Source: Hygrocybe punicea (Eukaryota > Basidiomycota > Agaricomycetes > Agaricales > Hygrophoraceae). Taken from it: DNA of 64,000 nt. This document shows, piece after piece, positions 10,422 through 19,962 of the stretch (within the stretch, counting starts at the first letter, position 1; each line of letters starts with the position of its first letter). Location: positions 2,108,001 through 2,172,000 of the forward strand of contig OY744464.1 in assembly GCA_963556145.1 (NCBI GenBank), read 5' to 3'. The translations under genes and the position numbers were made by a program. Under the pieces are notes generated by a model that was not told where the DNA came from, searched no databases, and saw only the letters and a program-made list of their open reading frames with translations.

Positions 10422-12120
10422 TTGTTTTCTATTGCCCGTCGCACCTCCTTGGCAGCACAACTTGGCCTTCTTTGTTATTCATGTCATGCCATCACATCTG
10501 TCATGCACCATTACCTTTGTTCACCCCCACCTTTACCCTCTTATTTCATTAATCCATCCCCCCACACTCATTTTACAACCCCAACATACTCGGAAATTCA
10601 AGCCCCACCAATTCTGTTCGAAAATCTGCACCCGGAAAGCCCCAAAACAGCCCCAACGACCAGATCCAACAAAGAACGCCACTTGCACATCACTCAAAAA
10701 ACACAGATGAATGGAGCCATGAAGCAGAAGGAAAATGCGCACAGTGCAATGGGTTTAGCCTGTGCACCCCCAGGTACACCCATCCTCACCATTTCCATAG
10801 TTGCCGAGCAGGAAAATGTGTCCACATGCTGTTTTCCAAGTGTCCCAGCACACTTGCCCCCAATTGGCCCCTGTTTGGCCAGCCGTTCATGTCTACAGCC
10901 TCGTTGTTGTCTCCAGATTCAATCCTGAGCCCCTCCCCATCGCTTGATCCAGCACGGTTCCTGGACAACCATATCAATGCTCAACAAACCCCATTCTTGA
11001 CAAATCCCATTGCGTTTACCACTGTTTCATGCCTGAATCACCTACCATTCATGTCTACGGACTCGCAGTCATCCATAGATACAAGCCCAGACCCATCCCA
11101 AGCATCTGAGCCCACATCAGCCCCAGGAAAACACGTCTGCACATGAAGAGATCCACCTGCCCCTGTTTCATGCCAGAATGACCCCTGTTTTGCATCTATG
11201 CCCTTGACGTCATCCCAAGAAGTGATCTGTGACACAGCCCCACTGTCTACCCCTGTGCCGTCACTGGAAAGCTGCACCAATGCACAGCAAACCCCATTCT
11301 CAACCAGTCCCAGTGCATTCACCCCCATTTCCATCTCGTTTCGCCAGCCATTCACATCTATGGACTTGTGGTTGTCCCCAGATGCAAGCCACGACATACA
11401 CCTGTTATCTGAACGTGCACCATCCCCAGGAAAACATGTCTGCGATTGCCAAATGCCGTCTTCAATGCGTTCCGATGCATCCCCCCCTTGTTTCATGCCC
11501 GTTTTGGCTCCCGTCTCCATGTACGCACTCACCGTCATTCCAGATGTGAACTGTCACATGTCCCCACCATTTGAGCCCACGCAGTCCCCCAAAAGGCCAT
11601 TTTTGAGGTGTCTTAATGCATCTCCCCCTGTTTCATGCCCGAATGACCTGCCATCCATGTCCACACCCTCTCCGTCATCCCCAGAGGCAATCTGTGACAC
11701 ACTGTCCATGCCTATGCTCATGCTGGCCTCAGCAAACACATCCAAGTGCATATCAACGTGTCCCCCCTCATTTCACACCCAAATCACCCACTGTCCACAC
11801 CCACACACTCGACGTCGTCCCCAGAAGCAGACCATGCCACACCTCCACTGTTTGAACCTGTGCCAGCCCCAGGAAAACATGTCCGCATGCATATTGATGC
11901 ATCTGCCCCTGTTTCCCCTCTGTTTGGTCCATCGTCCTCGCCTATGCCCATTCCATCATCCCTGGAAGTTAGTCATCACGTACGCTCTGCATCTGTGTGC
12001 CAGCTGTCCCCTAAAACACTGTTTCTGCTGCCTCATTCATCATATTCACATCCCTATCAGCCTCCAGCTGTGTTCTCCCCCGTGTCACCCCTGTTTTGCC
12101 TGCCACCCACATCTATGCCC
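10422..12120 (+). pseudogene. Decayed Pro/Ser-rich repeat ORF of element C
   Basis: Two main open stretches (10422-10928 and 11198-12130) with frameshifts between. Motifs shared with D1 and D2 in the same order: APPW/APPG near the start, a hydrophobic block, ENLHPESPKTA, NKERH, then repeated units of the form P..PS...SPEA..D..P..EP.PSPG.. . Homology to the minus-strand ORF of D1 and D2 is clear, which fixes the sense of all three elements. Function unknown; the position between primer site and 3' LTR fits a Gag-like product. Confidence 0.6.
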
Positions 12121-12127
12121 TCGCCGT

Positions 12128-12427
12128 TAGTGAATGGCATGGGTATTGTGACCCGCACGGGTAACGGGTACCGGTACAGGTCCGATTCTTCTACCCGTGA
12201 GCTTTATTTTAAGCCCTGGATCGTCCAAAATGGTCAAGTATTGAGTGAGTTACGATCAAAACAATAAAGAATGATTGTTTTGATCATAACTCACTCAATA
12301 CTTGACCATTTTGGACGATCCGTGGCTTAAAATGACGGGTAAACCCGCCGGATCATGGGTACGGGTAGCTGCGGGTACGGGTACGGGTACAGCACCAATA
12401 CCCGCGGGTTACCCGTGCCATTCACTA
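12128..12427 (+). mobile_element. hAT-type MITE with long internal hairpin
   Basis: 300 bp, ends TAGTGAATGGCATGGGTA and inverted TAGTGAATGGCACGGGTA, the first identical over 18 bases to the end of hAT-1. Flanks CTCGCCGT (12120-12127) and CTCGCTGT (12428-12435) are an 8-bp duplication with one change. The core is a palindrome with 59-base arms (12207-12265 and 12274-12332, three mismatches by eye) around an 8-base loop. It has no coding capacity and would depend on a hAT-1-type transposase. Confidence 0.9.
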
Positions 12428-12435
12428 CTCGCTGT

Positions 12436-13245
12436 CATCCCCGGATTCAAGCTATGACACAAACTCATTGTTTGCGTCTGTGCCATCCCCAAATTCACCG
12501 TCGCCATCATGTCCATGTTACGGATTGCCATCTTAATTGTGGACTCCAGCAACAATCAACCAAATGAGAATGGGATAATGAAGTAAGTGAGTACAAAGGG
12601 TAATAAGAGGAAAGGGGAGTTTGTCTGGGTGGGTCAGGGTAGTGATCTGGGGAAGAGTAGCTAAACTAAACTTAAGGAATACTAACTACAAATATCTGGG
12701 TTTATATACTAGAACATCTTCAGGGTAGGCTTCTTCATCATGATGCATGGTGGTGAGGAGGCTGAGCTCCGAGATGAATGGCATCATCGTTCTGTTCATG
12801 TTTTACACATGTTGGGGTGCCAACATGGTGGCCAGCAACTGCATTGTGGGTCTGGTGATAACAAACAGCAGATACGGTAATTGTGTTGTGCTGTATTGTT
12901 TAGGGAATGTACAAGGGTCTGTGATGTACATGGCTCGTCGGCGGTGATTGGTGTAACATATCAATTGCGGTTGTCATCAATGATGCTATGGACCCAATTG
13001 ATGATGTCAAGGTTGGCATCAGGGTCAGGATCGGACTTGGAATCAGAGTAAAATGTGACAGTTCATCGCCCACCAACCCATTTCCAGTTGCCCCCCTTGC
13101 TGTTTCACCCCCGTTTGACCCTGTGTTCGCATCTATGGCCTCGCTGTCATCCCCAACAGTGAACCACATCAAATGCCACCACCTCTATCATATTTCATAG
13201 CCCTCTTTGGTCCCCCCATCATATATTGTCGCCTTTGTCAGGGAC
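12436..13245. other. Rest of element C interior, no gene
   Basis: Continuation of C between MITE and minisatellite. It holds traces of the Pro-rich repeat coding (12436-12560 and 13080-13170) separated by about 500 bases (12560-13060) with no repeat motifs and no coding, possibly another old insertion. I found no ends for it. Confidence 0.4.
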
Positions 13246-13408
13246 ACTCATATTTCATCACCTTCATATAGTGCCCCAGTCAGGTGCTCGTATTTTGTTG
13301 CCTTCATATAGTTGCCCCAGTTGGGCCCTCATCTTTCTTCGCCTTCATATAGCTGCCCTAGTTGGGCCCTCATATTTCATCGCCATTGTATAGCTGCCCC
13401 AGTTGGGC
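13246..13408 (+). repeat. Minisatellite, about four units of 40-41 bp
   Basis: Consecutive units share CTCATATTTCATCGCC, TTCATATAGCTGCCCCAG and TTGGG, with about 10 to 20 % difference between units. It sits in the 3' part of element C before the hairpin and right LTR. No similar array was seen in D1 or D2. Confidence 0.8.
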
Positions 13409-13575
13409 ACCCGAGTTCATTGTATGCCTTCTTCTTTTGTTTCATCTATGTCCTGATCTATCACTATGTTTTCATATGCTTTATCTTTCTTCTTTCTCTT
13501 CCCCCTTCCCTTACTTTACTTGATTTCCCCTGTGTAGCTGACTGGGGACAGTCAGAATCTCAGCACCCAGGAAGA

Positions 13576-13785
13576 TGATACACCTGTATCACCGCTGAGC
13601 CCTGATTTAGTTTATTTTTGATTTCTTTCGTTTCTTATTTACTTCAGTATTTAAAGACTGTAGTAAATAGAGACAAACAAGAAACCTTTCCCCCTTTCAC
13701 TTTGAGTTTGAGCTGTCTTGAGTGGCTTTGGAGACCCACAACCTCACATTCACACTCGGTCCCCACAAGGACCTCAAGTGTATCA
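13576..13785 (+). repeat. 3' LTR of element C
   Basis: 210 bp, partner of 10042-10251. Preceded by AGGAAGA, a short purine run that may serve as polypurine tract. Confidence 0.9.
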
Positions 13786-13818
13786 CCGGAATGAGTCGAA
13801 GAGTATTTGACCAAGGGG

Positions 13819-14055
13819 TGTTAGCGATCAAGAGATCGAGGTCATGTGCACCATGTAGATATCACGTGACAATGGGTATACTATATCAATGTCACGCATA
13901 GTTTAGTTCCCTCAGTCATTCTGTCTACAACTGAGGTGAGTTCTGCACACTATTATTTACTATCATTACTCATCATGTATATTAGACTGACATAGCTCAG
14001 GTAATATACTAGTCATTCTGTCTACGACTGAGACTGACATAGCTCAGATTCAACA
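13819..14055 (+). repeat. 5' LTR of element B
   Basis: Matches 28004-28240 with roughly ten differences by eye, most at CpG sites. Next to it at 14056 is GGTTATGAG, complementary to the anticodon arm of initiator tRNA-Met. Confidence 0.9.
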
Positions 14056-14171
14056 GGTTATGAGACTCTGATACGCGCTACACGCCTCAGCACATCTCGC
14101 CACGCTCAAAACGGTCTTAATCGTATCTCGCCTAGTGCCAGGATATCCCACGGATACGCATATATGCATAT

Positions 14172-15010
14172 AACCATGCACTGTGGCCCCCGACCCTGTC
14201 ACCGCGCCCTCTGTTCCACTTGCACCCGTGATTCAAGCGAGCCTCGTATCCCAAATTGAGCTCCTTGATAAATCTAAGAACAACTGGGCGAAATGGAAAT
14301 GCATTGTTGTCCAATGTCTTGGGATGGTAGGACTTGATGATTACCTCACAGGAACAGTTAGCTGTCCTGATGAGATGAAAGAACCTCGGGCGGCGAGCAA
14401 CTGGCACATGAACGATAAGGTCGTCCGTTCCTTTCTTGGCTTGAAATCTGCCGAAGAAGAACAAGAATACATAGAAAACCATGCATCTGCCGCTGATGTT
14501 TGGAAGGCTCTGAAAGCCCACCATGAACAGGAAGGACCTATTATGCAAATCCTACTGATACAAGAGGCACTCAATGTGCGATATGTCAAATCCAAATGCC
14601 TGTCTGCCATCAGCACGAAGCTTTCCGATCTCAACTCCCGCATTTTTGCTATCGGCATACCCACAAAAGATGTCTTCCTAAGCATATTGATGCTCAACTC
14701 TTTATCCAGTGAGCTCTCGAATGTTTGAGACCACATCGTGACCTCCCTTTCTTCCAGTAACACCTTCACCTCCAATGACATCTGGAAACGACTCGACACC
14801 GAACAACAGATCATCGACAGTGATACTGCCCACTTGTCCCACTACACCACCGCCGAAGCCCTTGTGAGCTACCCTCGAAAAGCCGGCAGTGCAAAGGAAT
14901 GCTCCAACTGCAAGACGGCTGGTTGGAGGTATATTGGGCATACCGATCGGACTTGCTACCACGCCAGCGGTGCTATGGAAGGTCAACACGATCACGTTGA
15001 ACGTGAATGA
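14172..15010 (+). pseudogene. Element B gag with zinc knuckle
   Basis: Reads APDPVTAPSVPLAP, then the copia Gag core (IELLDKSKNNWAKWK, VWKALKAHHEQEG, LNSLSSELSNV). A TGA at 14727 stands where family members continue with Arg-Asp (CGA GAC). The frame continues to a zinc knuckle (CSNCKTAGWRYIGHTDRTC, 14899-14955) with the CCHC spacing of copia Gag. The start codon is unclear: the good frame begins with GTG or TGC where ATG is expected, near 14175. Confidence 0.8.
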
Positions 15011-15013
15011 GAG

Positions 15014-16240
15014 ATGACTCGGAAGAACTGCAAGCCTGCGTCTACCAGTTCCGGAACTCGTGTCGACAATGATGGTCGTGCATTTATCCTGGACAAGGAT
15101 ACCGGAGAGGCCTATCTCTTAGCTAAGTCTGACAAACCACTCAAACCGCTCAGTACGAAGATGGGCACTTCTGAGGAGTTCATGGGACTGGCCACCAACG
15201 TGATCTTGGAATCGTTCCTGGCAAACCAACCTGATTACGACAAATTTGAATATGATGCCTTGCTGATTGATGACCCTGTTCCGATGGCATCCATCGACTG
15301 GTCCATCTGTTCTTGTGAAGCTCATATTGCAGACTTCGACACCAAGATCACCACGGGCGCTCGCACATGTGTGACGGTAAATGCCGGTCTCTTCTTTCTT
15401 GACACCGGGGCTAGTGTCCATATCTCGCTAGAGAGTTCAGACTTCTACGACATCAAGCAGATTCCTCCCAGGTCTGTCCGGGGTGTCAGTGGTTCCTCTA
15501 TTCAAGCCTTGGGCATTGGTACTATAAAGCTCACGATGGGACGTGGGGCCAACATCCTTCTGGAGAATGTTTTATACATTCCTACTGCAACTGTCCGTCT
15601 GATCTCTATCGGGGCCCTATGCCGTGCTTTCAAGTTTACCGCCCACTTCAATGAGGACTCCTGCTGGTTGATGAAGCAGAATGGGATGAGGGTTGCCTCC
15701 GGCACCCTTGGAACAAATCGGGCACTTTATTCTCTGACAGGTCCTGCCCCTTACATGGAACACGCGTTTATTTCCCAACGTGTTACTGATCTCGCCTCGT
15801 GGGACTGTCATTTGGGACACACTAACTATCGCTCAATCATTGAAATGGCTTGTGGAGAACTGGTGAAAGGTATGACCATTGATTTGTCTACTGAGCCGGG
15901 CAAGTGTGAGCACTGTATATTGGGCAAACAGGTCTGCTCCCCCATCCCAAAGGTCCAGTCAGGCACTAAGGCAAACCGCAGACTCAGAATTGTGTATGTT
16001 GACTTGACGGGTCCAGAAGCGGTGAAATCAGCCAGTGGAAACTTGTACAGTATGAACTTAATTGATGATTTTTCCTCTTACATCTGGTCCATCCCACTCC
16101 CATCCAAGTCTGCTGCCGCTCCGGCCCTTCGTAAATGGGAACTCGCCCATGAGCTTGAGACTGGCCAGAAAGTGGGCATCTTTCGTGTCGACAACGGCCA
16201 ACTCAAGTCCAATGAGATGTCTGCCTGGTTTGACTCCCGT
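15014..16240 (+). pseudogene. Element B pol: protease, pre-integrase, integrase N-part
   Basis: The aspartic protease has LDTGASVHIS (15400-15430). GAG-pre-integrase follows, with His residues in CHLGHTNYRS and the Cys pair CEHCILGKQ. The integrase core opens with VYVDLTGPEA and IDDFSSYIW and reaches the second Asp in FRVDNGQLKS. Reading is open for about 400 codons, so this part is well preserved. It stops at AWFDSR where D1 inserts and continues as GTQQQFTAAYTS at 19899. Confidence 0.88.
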
Positions 16241-16421
16241 TGTGGTGAATGCGGCCTGGGTAGGTGCGGATTCAATGTTTGCGAGTACTGTCAGTGGGAT
16301 CAAAACCCAAACTCAACTTGTTTGTGACTATTTACAACAGCCACTACATACAAATGATAGAACAAATAGGGAATATGGTAAAATGAGTGAATACGTACCC
16401 AGAGATATATATGTCTCTACA
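16241..16421 (-). repeat. LTR of D1 (3' in element sense)
   Basis: 181 bp. Differs from 19718-19898 at about five bases, all explained by CpG decay when the D2 LTR is used as reference. Confidence 0.9.
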
Positions 16422-17534
16422 TCCAGTAGGGACACAATTAGAGACTGTCCCCAGTCTCACACAAGGCAAGGAAGAAGGAAATAGTGAAAAGAAAAAGGGA
16501 GGGAGGGAAGGGACAATACTGAAAACAAAAAAAAAAACAAAAAAAAACAAAAAAAAAATACAATCAACTCGACACGAATCTTCCAACACAAAGTCTTCCA
16601 ACTTCTCCAACCGATCCACCAACTTTACCAACTTTTGCTCCAGAACCTTGAGGGCCTTAAGGGATAACAATGCTGACTCGAGCGCAAGCAAAGTCGCAGC
16701 AGGTATGTCATCAGTGGCAAACGTGGATGTTGGCAGCATGCCCTGGCCTGCTTCTGGGGATAACGACAAGGGTGTAGTGGGTACGAAGTCATGGAGCGGC
16801 AGTGCATGGGCGTAGCAGGACAGGGTCGAGCGCGGGGTTGTGGTATGGGCTACCGAATGGGCCTGCAAGGCTCCGTGGGGTGGATCATGGGCGTGCGGGG
16901 TTGACTGGGGTAGCGGGTGATGTGGTGTGTTGGGGGCATCGAAGAAGGAGGGGGGCGGACTCATTTGGGATGGGAGGGGGCTGTACAGAGGTGCGGGGGC
17001 ATGAATGTGGGCATAGGGGCTGGTCCGTGGGTCTGTTGGGGGCTCGAACGCGGCGGGGGTGGCTTGTACGGCATCATGGAGGGCGATATGGGGGTCCTGG
17101 CAGTGGTACGCGGCTGCTGGGGGTCGAAACGAGAGCAGAATGGGGGCAGAAACAGTGGAATACATCGAAAACAGCATCTGTTGGGCACTGGCACAGTCTC
17201 CAGGTGACGGCGTGGGCTCAGACGGTGGGGGCGTGTCACGGATCACTTCTGGGGACGACATCGAGGCCATAGACGTGAACGCAGGGCGAAATGGGGGTGA
17301 AACGGAGGCAGACGTGCCAGGACGCATGGAAAACGGCCTTGGGCATGCGTGGACGCATTTTTCTGGGGACAGCGCAGGCATAGACGACAGCAGCATGGCG
17401 TGGCTTGTTGCTAGAGATAAGGGAGAGGGCGTGGATGATGAGGGGGACCGAAAGGAGAGCAGAATGGGGGTGGGGTCATCAAAACGCACATGGACGCATT
17501 TTCCTGGGGCTGGCATGGGCACAGATGGCGACGG
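16344..17534 (-). pseudogene. Pro-rich repeat protein of D1, C-terminal part
   Basis: Minus-strand frame with Pro/Ser repeat units, a His/Pro-rich stretch (ARHTTTPRSTLS-type) and the C-terminal coiled coil ALESALLSLKALKVLEQ, LVKLVDRLEKLEDFV. In D1 the codon after EDSC is CGA, so reading runs on through a Phe-rich tail into the LTR; in D2 it is TGA and ends there. The ORF is interrupted upstream by the hAT element and resumes at 18709-19540. A copy of the unknown protein described under D2. Confidence 0.7.
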
Positions 17535-17542
17535 TGTGTCAC

Positions 17543-18700
17543 TAGTGTTGCCGAAGTCTGGTTTGGTCCAGTTTTCAGCCTTTTTGGCTGAACCAAAAAC
17601 CAGACCCTTGGTTTAGTTCGGCCCCCTCGCTGAACCGGAACCGGAACTGCATGGGACCGTTCCATGCGATCCGGTCTGCGTTCCAATGTGGTTTGAACCG
17701 CAAACCACCTCCCTCCACACTCAAATTTCCTCGCAAGCCACAGCACCACGTCAATTGACATGGGCCTGGGGTTGCGAGGAGTTGGGGGGGTGGGGAGGAA
17801 GGGGGGGACCATCCGCTGCCGTGGGTGCTGCGTCACTGCTGGCGCCGTTGTTGCAACTGCTGCCCTTGCCGCCGTCGCTGCTGCTGCTGTCACCATCGCT
17901 GCTGCCGCTGCTGTTGACACTGCTGCTGCCGTAGCTGTGCTGCTGCTGCTGCTGCTGCTGTAGCTGATGCTGCTGTTGCTGTTGCCGTAGCTGCTGCCAT
18001 TGCTGCTGCCATTGTTGCCGCTGCTGTTTTCATTGCAGCCATGGCTGCTGCCACTGCTGCTGGGGTTGCCGTGGGGCTGCTGCCATGTCCACGCTCGCGG
18101 GCGTCATGGAGTTGTGAGGGGCAAGTATAGATAAATAAGTGACAAATAAAAGATAAGAGGTGACGTATCTTAGCAGCGGGGGTGGGCGCACCACTCCCCG
18201 CTGTGTCCCATTCTCGCTATGGTCCCTAGTTTCCATCATGGGCATGGTGTGGGCATGGGCATGGTGTTGGCGTGGGTGTGGTTTTGGCATGGGCGCGGGC
18301 AGGGCGTGGGCATGGGTGTGGGCCGTGGGGGGCTTCTTTGTGCAAGAAAATGTTAGTAAAGTATGAAATAAATTATTTACTTACCGTTATCGTTCATTGA
18401 TGTTGTTGTTGAGTCGAATCCGCGTGGATTCGCGTGTATGTTTAAGGTCACATGACCCAAGTTCTCGCGAGTACATACACAAAAATTAACACAAAAATTG
18501 AATATTGCAGTATCTACATACAATAAGTTCACAGTTTGAACCTGGTTCCAAGCCGTTCAGAAATTTCTGAAGGGCCCGGAACCCTGCACCGGACCCGCAG
18601 TTCAGTTCAGCCAAAGTGCTGAACTTAGACTGAACTTAGGGTTCAGTTCAGGGTTTGAACCGGGTTCGGATCGGTTCCGAACTGGACTACGGCAACACTA
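17543..18700. mobile_element. Non-autonomous hAT-type element inside D1
   Basis: 1158 bp, ends TAGTGTTGCCGAAGTC and inverted TAGTGTTGCCGTAGTC. Flanks TGTGTCAC (17535-17542) and TGTGTCAT (18701-18708) make an 8-bp duplication with one C/T change. Subterminal parts repeat GGTTCAG/CTGAACC and CCGGTTC motifs. The middle holds a long imperfect CTG/TTG/CCG trinucleotide tract (about 17817-18080) and a GGGCATGG-rich stretch (18240-18325). No transposase. A third hAT family in this window by its ends. Confidence 0.88.
17817..18080 (+). repeat. Imperfect CTG/CCG trinucleotide tract
   Basis: About 260 bases made almost only of CTG, TTG, CCG, CCA triplets, with a pure run of seven CTG near 17938-17960. 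It lies inside the non-autonomous hAT element. Open in all three plus frames, but the translations are only homopolymer-like (Leu, Ala/Val, Cys). Confidence 0.8.
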
Positions 18701-18708
18701 TGTGTCAT

Positions 18709-19540
18709 GGTTGGCCTCTGGGGATGACAGCGGGTATGTAGGTGCAAATGGCGGGTGAAACGAGAGTGGAATGGGGGCAGAAACGGGGGCCGATGTTGAA
18801 AACGGCGTCTGCAGGGTGCTAGCATGGATTCCTGGGGATGACACAGGCTCAAGCGGTGGGGGCATGTCACTGTTCATGCATGTGGTCAACGGCATGGGCG
18901 TACGCGCAAATGGGGGGCAATTTGAGCCGGAAACGAGGGGGGACGCGTCGCGTTGGCGTGTGCGGATGCATTTTTCCAGGGACGATGCGGGCGCAGACGA
19001 TGGCGGCATGTGTTGGAACACCCCTGGGGACGATTGCAAGGGCGTACGCAAAGACGGGGGCCAAAATGAGGCGGAAATGAGTGAGGACACGTCAATACAC
19101 GTATTCACATTGGACTTGCATGTGCGGACGCGTTTACCTGCATGGCAACCACGGGAACAACGGGGACGGGCGTACCTGGGACTGTACATGCAATATCCGT
19201 TGCATTGGACTCGCTTCCCCTGCTCTACAACATATCCGCTAGACGTCAGACATGCATGTGGCGCTCCTTGTTGGATGGGCTCGTTGCGGCCATTTTGGGG
19301 CTTTCCGGGTGCAGTTTTTCGAGCGGAATCGGTGGGGCATCGACTTCCTGGTCTGTTGGATGTGTTAGAATGAGTGTGGGTGCAGGAACTAGTAAAATAT
19401 AATGGAAATGCAAAGGGGGGGGCGTATTGGGCACCGTGTGATGTGGCTGTGATGGTGTGACAAAAAGGCAACAAGGCTGAGTTCTGCAGCCCAGGGGGTG
19501 CAACTGGTACGAAGAAACAATACAAAGGTGTTGAAAACAT
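18709..19540 (-). pseudogene. Pro-rich repeat protein of D1, N-terminal part
   Basis: Open for about 280 codons: FVPVAPPGLQNSALL, a THTHSNTS stretch, ARKTAPGKPQNGRNEP, CMYSPRYARPRCSRGCHAGKRVR, then repeat units with PPSSAPASSLEKC and similar. Here the frame is open from the hydrophobic start into the repeats, which D2 has lost through an indel, so D1 shows that the ancestral protein began near the primer-site side and was probably 800 or more residues long. Confidence 0.65.
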
Positions 19541-19717
19541 CAGAAATGGGCCTGAGAGCTGATGGGAGACTGGAGGTGTGTGAAATCCTGCTGGATACGG
19601 GGCGCTGTTGACTATGGGGCACTGTTGCTGCCAGAAAGGAGAGAGGTGCCAAAAATGGCAAAGTCAAAGAATGGAAAATTGAAGAAGAGGTTGACGGTCC
19701 TCATGGTGGGCTCCAGA

Positions 19718-19898
19718 TGTGGTGAACATGGCCTGGGTAGGCGCGGATTCGATGTTTGCGAGTACTGTCAGTGGGATCAAAACCCAAACTCAACTTGTTT
19801 GTGACTATTTACAACAGCCACTACATACAAATGATAGAACAAATAGGGAATATGGTAAAATGAGTGAATACGTACCCAGAGATATATATGTCTCTACA
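19718..19898 (-). repeat. LTR of D1 (5' in element sense)
   Basis: 181 bp partner of 16241-16421, next to the primer site on the minus strand. Confidence 0.9.
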
Positions 19899-19962
19899 CC
19901 GTGGTACACAGCAACAATTTACAGCCGCGTACACCTCCGCCCACAACGGCTGGGCTGAACGG

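Larger units (their letters stand above)
10042..13785 (+). mobile_element. Non-autonomous LTR element C (54-residue-repeat family)
   Basis: LTRs of 210 bp at each end start TGATACAC and end GTGTATCA. CCGG flanks both sides (10038-10041 and 13786-13789), a 4-bp duplication. After the left LTR comes TGGAGCCCACC (10255-10265), a primer-binding site shared with D1 and D2. Near the right LTR is the hairpin GACTGGGGACAGTC (13540-13553). The inside has no reverse transcriptase or integrase, only a decayed Pro/Ser-rich reading frame. It inserted into the end of element A pol and later received a MITE. It is the most CpG-depleted copy of the family here, hence probably the oldest. Confidence 0.85.
16241..19898 (-). 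mobile_element. Non-autonomous LTR element D1 (minus orientation)
   Basis: LTRs of 181 bp (16241-16421 and 19718-19898) start TGTGGTGAA and end TCTCTACA on the plus strand. CCGT flanks it (16237-16240 and 19899-19902). On the minus strand the 19718 end is 5': TCTGGAGCCCACC lies just inside it, the same primer site as C. The hairpin GACTG/CAGTC lies at 16443-16456 by the other LTR. It contains a hAT-type element (17543-18700); without it the inside is about 2.1 kb, like D2. Sense is given by the primer site and the Pro-rich ORF. Confidence 0.9.

Noticed and set aside
17760..17963. Ala/Val- and Leu-rich ORFs in the trinucleotide tract
   Set aside because: Open in all frames because of the CTG/CCG repeats; no protein character beyond that.
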